From positions 1 to 64,000 of the forward strand of contig VFZL01000011.1 in NCBI GenBank assembly GCA_016871175.1: a DNA stretch of 64,000 bases. The letters run 5' to 3'. Both the position numbers and the translations under genes were made by a program. Origin of the DNA: Acidimicrobiia bacterium. GTDB taxonomy: Bacteria; Acidobacteriota; Vicinamibacteria; Vicinamibacterales; CAVVIG01. A model generated the notes under the pieces. That model did not search any database, was not told the DNA's origin, and saw only the letters and a list, made by a program, of their open reading frames with translations. Numbering within the stretch: the first letter of the stretch is position 1; every line of letters begins with the position of its first letter. Below, piece after piece: positions 27,928-36,039 of this stretch.

Positions 27928-29979
27928 ATGTACAAGAGCATTTACGTTCCCGTCGACAACTCAGACCACTCCAATCGTGCTGTCGCCTGCAGCGTCGCCC
28001 TGGGCAAGGCGTTCGACGCCAAACTGGTCGGCTGCCACGTGTACGCGGCACAGCTGCACGACTACCGCTTTCGGCAGATGGAGTACACCCTGCCGGAAGA
28101 GTACATCGATGAAGTGGAGCTCGAGCGCCAGAGGAAGATCCACGACAGCCTCATCACGATGGGTCTGAAGCTCATCTCCGACAGCTATCTCGATGGGATG
28201 TCGCGTCTCTGCGGCGAATCGGGCCTCGCGTTCGAGCCGCGGATGATGGACGGCAAGCATCACAACGAGATCCTCAAGGATCTCACCGGCTCGAAGCACG
28301 ACCTCGTCGTGATTGGGGCTCTGGGCGTGGGCCGCGCGCGCGACAGCGTAATCGGCTCGGTGTGCGAACGCGTGGCTCGCCAGTCCGATCGCGATGTGTG
28401 GGTGGTCAAGCACGTCCCCGAGCCGGGCGAAGCTGAGCGAGACACGATTCTCGTCGGTGTCGACGGCAGCCCGCAGTCGTTCGGCGCGCTCATGACGGCC
28501 ATCGAGTTGGCACGGAAGTTCGACAAGAAGATTGAAGCCATCGCCGTGTACGACCCCTATCTGCACTACTCGGTCTTCAACGGCATCGTCAACGTCCTCA
28601 CGGAGCAGGCGGCGAAGGTGTTCCGCTTCGAGGAACAGAATCAGCTCCACGAGGAGATCATCGACACCGGGCTGGCGCAGATCTATCAGTCGCATCTCGA
28701 AGTGGGCGAGCGGATGGCGAGCGAAGAGGGCGTCACGATCAAGAAGACGCTCCTCGACGGTAAGCCATTCCAGAAGATTCTCGACCACGCACGTAAGACC
28801 AATCCGTGGCTCATCGTGATGGGACGCATCGGCGTCCACAGCCCGAAGGACGAGGCAGGGCTTGGGAGCAACTCAGAGAACGTCTTGCGAGCGGCGCCTT
28901 GCGACGTACTCCTCTCCACACGTCTCGAGGTGCCACGCCTCGACGTGCGAGCCGAGGAAACCATTCGGTGGACGCCAGAGGCCGAGGAGCGCATGAAGCA
29001 CGTGCCCGATCAGGTCAAGGGCATCGCCCGCACGGGCGTTCTTCGTCTTGCGCTCGAGAAAGGGCATTCGGTGATCACCAGCGCCGTGATCGATGACGCG
29101 ATGGATCGGTTCATGCCGAAGAGCGCCTCCAATGCCACGAAGGCGCTGGCCGAAGCCGTGGCGCTCGAGCGCGCGAAGTCCGGTCCCGTGTCGATGTGCC
29201 GAGCGTGCGGCGTGACGGCGACGCAGAGCGATCCCGTGAAATGCACGGTCTGCGGCGCCTCGGATTTCGAAGTCATCTCCCAGGAGATGATCGAGAGGAT
29301 CGCAGAGGTTGAAGGTGGCCTCGAGGAAGAGACCACCTACGACGGGCGGAAGCTTCGCTGGACCGACGACGCGCGGAAGGGCCTCTGGACGATGAAGAAC
29401 GCCTATCAGCGCCGCCGCGTCAAGGCGCGCGTCGAGAAGCGCGCTCGCATGATGAAGCTCGACGCCATCACGCTCGACTTCGCACGGCAGGTGATCGAAG
29501 AAGAGACGGGGACGCCGCTCGATATCAAGGCCTCGTCGGCCCACGGCGCAGGCGGCGCAGGTCGGTCCTCGGCCACCGCGAACGGCAATGGTTCAACGGG
29601 CGAGGCCAAGCTCATCGCGCGCGATGACCGGAAGAACCCGCTGATCTCGACGTTCGAGTGGACCGGCGACGCCGCGCAGCGGATCCTCCGAGTCCCGGCC
29701 GGCTTCATGCGGGGCCAGACGCAGGAGAGAATCGAGCAGCTCGCGCATGAGCGCGCCGTGACGACCATCGACCTCGGCCTCGTCGAAGAGGGCATCGAGA
29801 TCGGCAAGAAGATGATGGCCGAGATGCTCGCGAACTACACGCCGCCGACTGCGAATACCGGCAACGGAACGGCGCCGCGAGAGTCTGCTACCCACTCACC
29901 GTCAGGCGCGCCCGCTCAGGTCAACAGAGGCGGGTACCTGAATGAGGTGAGCGCGCTGTCGTCGAAGCGGGTGAACTGA
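27928..29979 (+). CDS. Double universal-stress domain protein with a zinc ribbon and three PCP_red-type domains
   Basis: A 683-residue cytoplasmic protein. Residues 1-165 and 170-335 are two Usp domains (MYKSIYVPVDNSDHS; RDTILVGVDGSPQSFGALM), with GxxGx9G(S)-like nucleotide-binding tails only partly kept. Residues about 347-396, 477-527 and 577-634 each resemble the PCP_red helix bundle known from the C-terminus of light-independent protochlorophyllide reductase subunit B (WTPEAEERMKHVPDQVKGIAR; WTDDARKGLW; WTGDAAQRILRVPAGFMRG). Between the first two lies a zinc ribbon, CRACG...CTVCG (424-443). The gene follows the cytochrome genes by 26 bp. I infer an assembly or cofactor-handling role for the CydA-like complex, not a general stress role. 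Confidence 0.72.
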   Translation: MYKSIYVPVDNSDHSNRAVACSVALGKAFDAKLVGCHVYAAQLHDYRFRQMEYTLPEEYIDEVELERQRKIHDSLITMGLKLISDSYLDGMSRLCGESGLAFEPRMMDGKHHNEILKDLTGSKHDLVVIGALGVGRARDSVIGSVCERVARQSDRDVWVVKHVPEPGEAERDTILVGVDGSPQSFGALMTAIELARKFDKKIEAIAVYDPYLHYSVFNGIVNVLTEQAAKVFRFEEQNQLHEEIIDTGLAQIYQSHLEVGERMASEEGVTIKKTLLDGKPFQKILDHARKTNPWLIVMGRIGVHSPKDEAGLGSNSENVLRAAPCDVLLSTRLEVPRLDVRAEETIRWTPEAEERMKHVPDQVKGIARTGVLRLALEKGHSVITSAVIDDAMDRFMPKSASNATKALAEAVALERAKSGPVSMCRACGVTATQSDPVKCTVCGASDFEVISQEMIERIAEVEGGLEEETTYDGRKLRWTDDARKGLWTMKNAYQRRRVKARVEKRARMMKLDAITLDFARQVIEEETGTPLDIKASSAHGAGGAGRSSATANGNGSTGEAKLIARDDRKNPLISTFEWTGDAAQRILRVPAGFMRGQTQERIEQLAHERAVTTIDLGLVEEGIEIGKKMMAEMLANYTPPTANTGNGTAPRESATHSPSGAPAQVNRGGYLNEVSALSSKRVN

Positions 29980-30096
29980 TTGGTCGGGGTTCTGCCCCGA
30001 CCCGGCTCGGTCGCTTGCGGGGGCCCCGTGCCCTGTACCGTTCCATCCCGGAGCGCTGTGCGCGCCGGTACCGAGGCGGAGCCGCACAAGGTAGCA
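29980..30096 (+). repeat. Dispersed palindromic intergenic element, copy B, with a terminator-like hairpin
   Basis: GGTCGGGG (29982-29989), loop TTCTG, and CCCCGACC (29995-30002) form a perfect 8-bp stem right after the Usp stop codon. GTCGCTTGCGGGGGCCCC and a GTGCGCGCC segment follow. The order and sequence match the element at 1229-1380, which has an extra stretch of about 45 bp inside. The hairpin may separate the cytochrome part of the block from the genes behind it. Confidence 0.6.
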
Positions 30097-30987
30097 ATGT
30101 CCGCGTACCGATTTTGCCGCACCGACGATATTGGTCTGCTCGTCAACGCGCTGAATCGCTGCTGGTCTCCTTACGTACCTGACCAACCGCCCGAGACGCC
30201 GACCACATTCAAGCGGTCGATCCGCGACCTGCAGGTCTGGTGCAGCAGCTGTATGGTGGCGTTCGTCGGTGCGGACCCGATTGGCGTCCTGATCGGCGGG
30301 AAGCGGCCCACTGGAACCCTGATCCACAGGATCGCCGTCCATCCCAGTCACCGCCGACAGGGTCATGGACGACACCTGCTGACCTCGCTCAGCTCGAAGC
30401 TCGCCATCCTCGGCCCACCTCGGATCGTCGCCGAGGTCCCTGAACAGCTCACGCCCGCCCGCGAGCTGTTCAAAGCTTGCGGCTTCACCCAAGAAGCAGT
30501 CCTGACGGACTACGCGCGGCCGTTCGACTGGGTGGAGTCCGATGTGCCTGCTCAGGGGGTCGGTGGCCTGGTCATTCCCGTCACGGTTGACGATCTGGTT
30601 GCAAACGGCCTCCTCGGAGACACCCAGCCACTGCTCTGCTGGGAGCGCTCGGTCGAGACGCTCACCGCCAGGAAAGCCGAAATCGCCGGACTCGCCATCG
30701 CCAACGACGAACGCATTGAAGCGTATCTTCTGTACCTCAAGCGCGAAGTGGCCGCAGAGCCGGACGATGAGGCGAGAACGCCTGCCACGGAGCTGGTGTC
30801 GCTCCGCTCCATGGTCGACGATGGTGGAGCTCGTCTGAGGCGTTTGCTCTCACAGCTCCCGGATCGGAGGAGCGTCCGCATCACGAAGGTCCATCCGGCG
30901 GAGATCTCCAAGCAGATCCTGGAGTCGGTCGGGTTCCGTCCGTGCGGCGAACATCTCCTCCACGCGGCGAGGGCACGTTCGAACTAA
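30097..30987 (+). CDS. GNAT-family acetyltransferase, probably with two GNAT-like halves
   Basis: ATG 30097 is chosen because an AAGG motif lies at a suitable distance and homology begins at MSAYRFCRTDDIG; the upstream part of the track ORF is the intergenic element. Residues about 5-150 form a GNAT domain with the acetyl-CoA loop IHRIAVHPSHRRQGHGRHLL (pattern RxxGxG) and the closing ELFKACGFTQEAV. Residues 155-296 look like a second, degenerate copy (NDERIEAYLLYL; LESVGFRPCGEHLLHAARA) without the R/Q-x-x-G-x-G/A loop. Acceptor unknown. It lies inside the respiratory block but behind a hairpin, so co-transcription is uncertain. Confidence 0.7.
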   Translation: MSAYRFCRTDDIGLLVNALNRCWSPYVPDQPPETPTTFKRSIRDLQVWCSSCMVAFVGADPIGVLIGGKRPTGTLIHRIAVHPSHRRQGHGRHLLTSLSSKLAILGPPRIVAEVPEQLTPARELFKACGFTQEAVLTDYARPFDWVESDVPAQGVGGLVIPVTVDDLVANGLLGDTQPLLCWERSVETLTARKAEIAGLAIANDERIEAYLLYLKREVAAEPDDEARTPATELVSLRSMVDDGGARLRRLLSQLPDRRSVRITKVHPAEISKQILESVGFRPCGEHLLHAARARSN

Positions 30988-30996
30988 GGACGAGAT

Positions 30997-31464
30997 ATGA
31001 ACGGCCATCAGGAAGCAGCTCCGTCCGGTCGGCGAGTCTCGGGTTGGCGTGCCCTCGTGCTGTGCCTGCTGGTGGCTGTTTTCGTCGGGTGCGACGAGTC
31101 CCCGGCAACTCTGCCCTCGGGGGTCTTGACGGACCGGCTGTCGGGAACCTGGACGCTGGTTTCGCTGCAACCGGCGGGCGAGCCGGAACAGCCGACACCG
31201 ATTCCGGCGCGCTACACCTTGACCTTCGCCGGCGAGCGCGTCACAACCCTGGCCGACTGCAATACGTGCAACGGGACGGTGGCCGTGTCCGGCACCACCG
31301 TGTCCATTGGGCCGCTGCTCGCGTGCGCTCGTGCGGCGTGCCTGACGCAGGCGTTCGCCAGCACGTATGTGGGACTGCTCTCGGGTGAGAGCACCATCAC
31401 TCGGGTCACCGGCGTCACGCTCGAGCTATCATCGTCGCGGGGCACGCTCAGGTTCTCCCGCTGA
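30997..31464 (+). CDS. META-domain lipoprotein
   Basis: A 155-residue protein with a lipoprotein signal (LVLCLLVAVFVGC, cysteine at about residue 32) and a META/HslJ-type domain: LSGTWTLVSLQPAG, RYTLTFAGERV, DCNTCNGTVAVSG with the conserved cysteine-containing turn, and a late CARAACLTQAF segment. META domains occur in heat-shock protein HslJ and other envelope proteins of unclear function. Starts 9 bp after the GNAT gene. The four cysteines in two close pairs could form disulfides in the periplasm. Confidence 0.7.
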   Translation: MNGHQEAAPSGRRVSGWRALVLCLLVAVFVGCDESPATLPSGVLTDRLSGTWTLVSLQPAGEPEQPTPIPARYTLTFAGERVTTLADCNTCNGTVAVSGTTVSIGPLLACARAACLTQAFASTYVGLLSGESTITRVTGVTLELSSSRGTLRFSR

Positions 31465-31623
31465 ACATTCCGGTCCGGGCGCTCTCCGGCTCGACCCACT
31501 GGCCAACCCGTCGGACGTCTGGGTCAGCCGCACCGCGTGTCCGGACGGCGCTCTTCGGTGCAGTGCGGATGAGTGTAAGCTAAGAAGGTCCGCCTAGAGT
31601 CAAAACCGCTGAACGTCAGCAGC

Positions 31624-32637
31624 ATGAAGAGCTACCACGACATCGTCGGCGACGGCGGGTCCAGAATCCTCGAGCAGGTCGCCGAGCAGCGCGCTCGTAT
31701 CGCGGACGGGCTCGCCGGGGTGCGCCATCTCGTGGCCATCGGCTCCGGCAAAGGGGGCGTCGGCAAGAGCACGCTGACCGTGCACCTCGCGGGCGCTCTG
31801 CGCGACCGCGGCCTTCGGATTGGGATCCTGGACGCAGACTTCAACGGCCCTACGCAGGCGCGAATGGCTGGGGTTCAGGGAGCGCTGTTCGTTCCGGGCA
31901 GCCACAAGGTGTCGCTCCCACGCACCAAGAACGGGATTGCGGTTTTCTCGATGGGTTCGCTGATTCCCGAGTCGCAGGCGCTCGAGTTCGACAGTGCGGC
32001 GCAGGGGGAGTCTCATACCTGGCGAGCCACGAGAGAGTTCGCGCTCCTCGGCGAAATCCTCCGGTCCTTCGAGTGGGGAGAGCTGGATGTGCTGCTGCTC
32101 GATCTGCCGCCCGGAGCCGACCGGACCGTGCAGTACGCCGACTTCCTCGGTCCACAGGTCGCGTTTCTGTTGGTGACGATTCCTTCCGAAGTATCCCGAG
32201 GGGTGGTCGCGCGTTCGGTGGCGGCGTTGTCGAAGGGCCCCAATCGCCTCCTTGGATACGTCGAGAACATGAGCGGCTACTATTGTCGCGACTGCAAGGC
32301 GATCAAGCCGCTCTTCGATTCATCCCCGCCCCTGGCCGGTACCTGGGGCAGGCCCCCCAACCAGGCTCAGAGCGAAGACCGAGGGTCTACGCTGGGAATC
32401 CGCTGCCTCGGGACCGTCCCATTCGATCCCGAACTTGCTCGGCGCTGCGACCAGGGCCTTCCGTTCGCGGTGATGAACGACAACCCGGTGAGCCACGCGT
32501 TGACCCACATCGCGGAGCGCCTTATGGCCGTTCTCGAGTCGACGCCGGCCGCTGATCCTGCGGGTGCGATACAGTTAGAGCAGCGAACCTCTGCTCGCGC
32601 TGGTGAGCCGAGGGTCGACAAGGATGTCCGACCATGA
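31624..32637 (+). CDS. Mrp/NBP35-type P-loop ATPase, probable Fe-S cluster carrier
   Basis: A 337-residue cytoplasmic protein of the Mrp/NBP35 (ApbC) family. It has a deviant Walker A GSGKGGVGKST (residues about 41-51), DADFNGPTQARM, the switch-II-like LLDLPPGADRT, and a CxxC pair in YYCRDCKAIKPLF that in this family bridges a 4Fe-4S cluster between two subunits. Such ATPases deliver Fe-S clusters to apo-proteins. Its stop overlaps the start of the zinc-ribbon/PCP_red gene (ATGA) and a radical SAM gene follows, so a dedicated role in loading ActB, the radical SAM enzyme or the PCP_red proteins is likely. Confidence 0.82.
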   Translation: MKSYHDIVGDGGSRILEQVAEQRARIADGLAGVRHLVAIGSGKGGVGKSTLTVHLAGALRDRGLRIGILDADFNGPTQARMAGVQGALFVPGSHKVSLPRTKNGIAVFSMGSLIPESQALEFDSAAQGESHTWRATREFALLGEILRSFEWGELDVLLLDLPPGADRTVQYADFLGPQVAFLLVTIPSEVSRGVVARSVAALSKGPNRLLGYVENMSGYYCRDCKAIKPLFDSSPPLAGTWGRPPNQAQSEDRGSTLGIRCLGTVPFDPELARRCDQGLPFAVMNDNPVSHALTHIAERLMAVLESTPAADPAGAIQLEQRTSARAGEPRVDKDVRP

Positions 32638-33125
32638 AGTTCCTGTGTGTGCCCTGCGACAGCCCGATGAAGCTTCAGTCCGTGGGTCCGCCCGAGCGTG
32701 GCTCGCTGTCGGTCGTCTACGCGTGCCCCGAGTGCGGGTACGAAATGGCGATGCTCACCAATGCGTACGAAACACAAGTCGTTCAATCATTGGGCGTGCG
32801 AATCGGACCGGCCGAAGCTTCAGCGCAGGCTGGCCTCGTTCATGCCGCCGCTGGCCCCTCGGCGAGCCCTTCGGATGGATCAGCAGAAGGTAGCCGCTGC
32901 CCGTTCACCGCGCTGATACCAGGGGCGGAACAGCCAAAACCCCGGCAGGCCGGCACACAAGTCGCCGTACGTTGGACGTCGGCTGCCGAGGCTCGGCTGG
33001 CCAACATTCCCGCGTTCGTGCGTCCGATGGCGCGAACGGGAATCGAGACGTTCGCGCGGGAGAGGGGCGTTCTCGAAGTGGATGAGCAGATCCTCGACGC
33101 CGCCCGCGAGTTCTTCGGCATGTAA
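32634..33125 (+). CDS. Zinc-ribbon protein with a C-terminal PCP_red domain
   Basis: A 163-residue protein, coupled by a 4-nt overlap to the Mrp-type gene. The N-terminus has a zinc ribbon (CVPCDSPM at residues 5-12 and CPECGYEM near 31-38). A low-complexity linker (about 65-105) leads to a PCP_red-type helix bundle in the last 50 residues: WTSAAEARLANIPAFVRPMAR and ARERGVLEVDEQILDAAREF. The same combination (ribbon plus PCP_red) occurs inside the Usp protein at 27.9 kb. In protochlorophyllide reductase the domain covers the substrate near an Fe-S cluster. Here I infer tetrapyrrole or metal-centre handling. Confidence 0.75.
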   Translation: MKFLCVPCDSPMKLQSVGPPERGSLSVVYACPECGYEMAMLTNAYETQVVQSLGVRIGPAEASAQAGLVHAAAGPSASPSDGSAEGSRCPFTALIPGAEQPKPRQAGTQVAVRWTSAAEARLANIPAFVRPMARTGIETFARERGVLEVDEQILDAAREFFGM

Positions 33126-33158
33126 GGCGCCGTTTCGTACAGCCACACCGAGAGGAAC

Positions 33159-34733
33159 ATGTCGGAATCGACGACCAGTCCGCTCCCGCTCATCCTTCGA
33201 CGTCGCGAACCAGGTGGTGAAGCGGGCCGAATGGACAAGCCTGTCCCGAGCGAGAACGCGGGCCACGCCCCGCGGCAGGTCGAGGGATTCGCACGGCCCT
33301 ACGTCATCTCCTGGAACCTCACGTATCGCTGCAACCTCGCCTGCGAGCACTGCTATCTCGACGCCGGCGGCACGCCGCTCGTCACCACGGAAGACTTCGC
33401 CGATCGGAGCGAGCTCGGCACCGAGGAATGCTTCCGTGTCATCGACGACATCGCCAGTTTCGCACCCGAATGCCTGACGATTCTGACAGGCGGTGAGCCA
33501 CTTCTTCGGCGCGATATCCTCGAGATCGTCAAGCGCGCGGCGGAGCGCGACCTCTGGGTGGTCGTCGGGACCAACGGCGTGCGAATTAGCGAGAACGTCG
33601 CTAGCCGGCTGGCAGAGGCCGGAGCCCGTGGCCTGTCCCTCTCGCTCGATGCGCTCGATGCGGAGCGTCACGATCGTTTCAGAGGAGTGCGTGGCGCCTG
33701 GAAGAACACCGTCGAGGGAGCGGCCATCCTCAACCGAACCGGGCTTCCGTTCATCGTTCAGACCACGGCCGGTTCGCACAATCTTCGCGAGCTTGAAGCG
33801 ATCGCCGACTTCGCGTACGAGCACTTGGCCGCCAAGGTCTGGAACCTCTACTTCCTGGTGCCGACCGGGCGCGGGCAGTTCGTCTCGGACATGACCCCGG
33901 CGCAGTACGACGGAGTGCTCGCGTCGCTCTTCCGCATCCAGACCAAGTACAAAGGCCGGATGCTCGTAAACGCGAAGTGCGCACCGCACTACATCAAGAC
34001 GGTGCTCGAGCAGGTCAGTTCTAGCGGAGGCGCCTCAGATTCGATGACAGCCGACGCCGCTGCTGGGCAAGGCGCTTTGGGGTCCGGTCTGTCTCCGATA
34101 CGGACGTACTCCGGCGGGGCCGGCGGATGTCCAGCGGGGACGCACTACATGGGGATTCGGCCGAACGGTGACGTCACGCCGTGCCCGTACCTCCCGGTTT
34201 TCGCGGGGAGCCTTCGCCGCTCGAGTCTGGCTGACCTCTGGACGTCATCCGAGTTGTTCACTGACGTTCGCCACCGGTCATCGCTCGGAGGACGCTGTGG
34301 CGCCTGTGAGATGAACGGCCATTGCGGAGGTTGCCGTGCCCGCGCCCACGGTATGGTTGGCGACCTGATGGCCGAGGACCCCCTCTGCACCCACACGCCC
34401 GGGAAGTTCGCGGGGTCGCCCCTGCTCACGCTGGCCGGTGGGCCATCCGCGGGAGCGCAGCTGGGCGCAGGGATCCGAGCCAACGACGGGGGCTGGGAGC
34501 AGGGCCGCGCGATGCCGCCCATACAGGGCATTCAGTACGGCACTGAATCAGCGCCGACCATCGCGTGGGACGAGGCCGCCGCCGCGCGGATGAAGAAGAT
34601 TCCGGCGTTCGTGCGTGGGATGGTGATGAAGGCGGTCGAGGACTCCTGTCGTAAGAACGGCCTCGACCGCGTGACGGTGGAAGAGCTCGAACGGATCCGC
34701 GCGCGAATGCCGACCCCGAAGTTCTTCGGATAG
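33159..34733 (+). CDS. NirJ/AhbD-like radical SAM protein with SPASM-type cysteines and a C-terminal PCP_red domain
   Basis: ATG 33159 has GAGAGG upstream. The 524-residue protein carries the radical SAM motif CNLACEHC (Cys58, 62, 65) within YVISWNLTYRCNLACEHCYLDAG, the GGEPLLR loop and an SDALD-like strand. A SPASM-like cysteine set (MGIRPNGDVTPCPYLP; CGACEMNGHCGGC) binds an auxiliary 4Fe-4S cluster. This arrangement is found in NirJ and AhbD, radical SAM enzymes that modify heme side chains, and also in peptide-modifying enzymes. The last 55 residues are another PCP_red bundle (WDEAAAARMKKIPAFVRGMV). No precursor peptide was seen nearby, so a tetrapyrrole substrate is favoured. Last gene of the plus block; it ends 12 bp from the convergent coxB. 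Confidence 0.78.
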   Translation: MSESTTSPLPLILRRREPGGEAGRMDKPVPSENAGHAPRQVEGFARPYVISWNLTYRCNLACEHCYLDAGGTPLVTTEDFADRSELGTEECFRVIDDIASFAPECLTILTGGEPLLRRDILEIVKRAAERDLWVVVGTNGVRISENVASRLAEAGARGLSLSLDALDAERHDRFRGVRGAWKNTVEGAAILNRTGLPFIVQTTAGSHNLRELEAIADFAYEHLAAKVWNLYFLVPTGRGQFVSDMTPAQYDGVLASLFRIQTKYKGRMLVNAKCAPHYIKTVLEQVSSSGGASDSMTADAAAGQGALGSGLSPIRTYSGGAGGCPAGTHYMGIRPNGDVTPCPYLPVFAGSLRRSSLADLWTSSELFTDVRHRSSLGGRCGACEMNGHCGGCRARAHGMVGDLMAEDPLCTHTPGKFAGSPLLTLAGGPSAGAQLGAGIRANDGGWEQGRAMPPIQGIQYGTESAPTIAWDEAAAARMKKIPAFVRGMVMKAVEDSCRKNGLDRVTVEELERIRARMPTPKFFG

Positions 34734-34745
34734 CTCGAACGGGCT

Positions 34746-35552
34746 CTACTGCGCGAACGGGTCGTCAGCGGTCTCGACCGCCTCCTTGACCTTTTCGTCC
34801 ATCCATTTCTGGAATTCCTCTGCGGTCTGGACCGTGACGAATCCTCGCATCCGGAAGTGACCGAGCCCGCAGAGCTGTGCGCAGGCGATCTCGTATTGGA
34901 AGTTGGGGTTTCCGGTTCGAGTCCGCATCTCGGCGGTTGTGACGTCCGGGATGAACCAGATCGGAATGGTCAGGCCGGGCACCGCGTCCTGCTTCACGCG
35001 GAACTCTGGTACGCCGAAGCCGTGAATGACGTCCTTGCTCCTTAGCCTGATGATGACGGGCCTGTTCACGGGCAGATAGAGCTGATTCAGCGTCGTCACG
35101 TCGTCCTTCGCGGCCGGATCGGATCGATCGAGCCCGAGAGGGTTCGTCTGGACGTCGATCATCTTGATGTCCGTGCGGCCGAAGACCCCGTCGGGACCTG
35201 GGTAGCGAATGTTCCACGCGAACTGTTCGCCCGTGACCTGAACGACCAGCGCTTCCTTATCAGAGGGGATCTCGTCGACCCTCGCGGCCCACAGCGGAAT
35301 CGAGAAGGCGAAGAGAAGGACGAGTTCGACGAGGAGCACGCCGCCCTCGAGATAGCTCGACGCGTGTGACCGGACGCCGTGATGGTCTGCGACTGGATGT
35401 GCCGACTTGCGGAAACGAACCAGGACGTAGAGGAAGAACGCCCCCCACCCGATGAACAGGATCAGCATGAAAATGTGTATCCAGCCGATCAGGTTGTCGA
35501 TCTGCGCGCCGTGAGTTGCGGCAAGCCTCGGAAGTCCAAGCCACTCAGTCAT
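34746..35552 (-). CDS. coxB: Cytochrome c oxidase subunit II (CuA)
   Basis: A 268-residue protein with two membrane helices (IGWIHIFMLILFIGWGAFFLYVLV and VLLVELVLLFAFSIPLWAA) and a periplasmic cupredoxin domain. CuA ligands are complete: His in DVIHGFGVPEF, then CAQLCGLGHFRM (CxxxCxxxHxxM). The aromatic electron-entry strand is EQFAWNIRYPG. It takes electrons from cytochrome c or the cupredoxin partner and passes them to subunit I. It is the last gene of the minus-strand operon, and its start overlaps the stop of the small upstream gene (ATGA). There is no room for a separate terminator before the opposing radical SAM gene. Confidence 0.9.
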   Translation of the reverse strand: MTEWLGLPRLAATHGAQIDNLIGWIHIFMLILFIGWGAFFLYVLVRFRKSAHPVADHHGVRSHASSYLEGGVLLVELVLLFAFSIPLWAARVDEIPSDKEALVVQVTGEQFAWNIRYPGPDGVFGRTDIKMIDVQTNPLGLDRSDPAAKDDVTTLNQLYLPVNRPVIIRLRSKDVIHGFGVPEFRVKQDAVPGLTIPIWFIPDVTTAEMRTRTGNPNFQYEIACAQLCGLGHFRMRGFVTVQTAEEFQKWMDEKVKEAVETADDPFAQ

Positions 35553-35842
35553 GTTCTAGACGCTCCCTTTTGGAGCTCCGACCACTCGATATCGAGGTCG
35601 GTGTCAGCGATCTGCTTCGCGCGATTGCGAAGGTAGAGAAAGAAGCCCAGGAACGCGCCCTGCACCGCCAGCGTGATGCCTAACAGCGCAAAGACACCCA
35701 GTCTTGTCCCGTCGATGATCGTCGTCTCCTCGGCTCCAAAGCACACTGGACACGCGAAGACGGTCGACCCACCACCCGACACCAGGGCGGCCGCTGTGAC
35801 GAGCACCCGCATGGCCCCGAGACGTCTTGAAGGTGTCTTCAT
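35549..35842 (-). CDS. Small membrane protein with a CxxC motif, in the cox operon
   Basis: ATG 35842 (GAGGA upstream) gives 97 residues: a signal-like segment (MRVLVTAAALVSGGGSTVF), a CPVCFGAEE motif and one transmembrane helix (LGVFALLGITLAVQGAFLGFFLYL), then an acidic tail. Coupled by overlapping ATGA to both neighbours. The position beside coxB and the CxxC suggest a small assembly factor or copper handler, but I do not recognise the family. Confidence 0.65.
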   Translation of the reverse strand: MKTPSRRLGAMRVLVTAAALVSGGGSTVFACPVCFGAEETTIIDGTRLGVFALLGITLAVQGAFLGFFLYLRNRAKQIADTDLDIEWSELQKGASRT

Positions 35843-36039
35843 CGAAGTGTCCTCGTCTGGCGGAGAAACCACGAATCGTAGACGACCAGGCCGAACGACA
35901 CGACAAACGCCGCGATGGCCCCAATCAGGCTACCGATCTCGCCGTCCTGCCGGTACTGGGACAGACACCAGAGGCCGAACACCACGGCGACCGCCGCGGA
36001 GAAGAAGATCAGCAGCGCGTGGAACCAGCGCAGGTTCAT
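35839..36039 (-). CDS. Small two-helix membrane protein, in the cox operon
   Basis: ATG 36039 yields 66 residues with two hydrophobic helices (FHALLIFFSAAVAVVFGLW and LIGAIAAFVVSFGLVVYDSWFL). It overlaps coxD upstream and the CxxC gene downstream by 4 nt each, so it is part of one translationally coupled series. The longer ORF in the track begins inside coxD in another frame. No family recognised; likely an accessory oxidase subunit. Confidence 0.65.
   Translation of the reverse strand: MNLRWFHALLIFFSAAVAVVFGLWCLSQYRQDGEIGSLIGAIAAFVVSFGLVVYDSWFLRQTRTLR

Noticed and set aside
32880-33989. 369-residue minus-strand ORF
   Set aside because: Antisense of the radical SAM gene, whose CNLACEHC motif is on the plus strand.
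18552-34733. The whole plus-strand block as a nitrite oxidoreductase or polysulfide reductase cluster
   Set aside because: ActA, ActB and ActE have diagnostic ACIII features, and ActC, ActD and ActF are present in the opposing block; no catalytic molybdenum subunit of the other type is seen.
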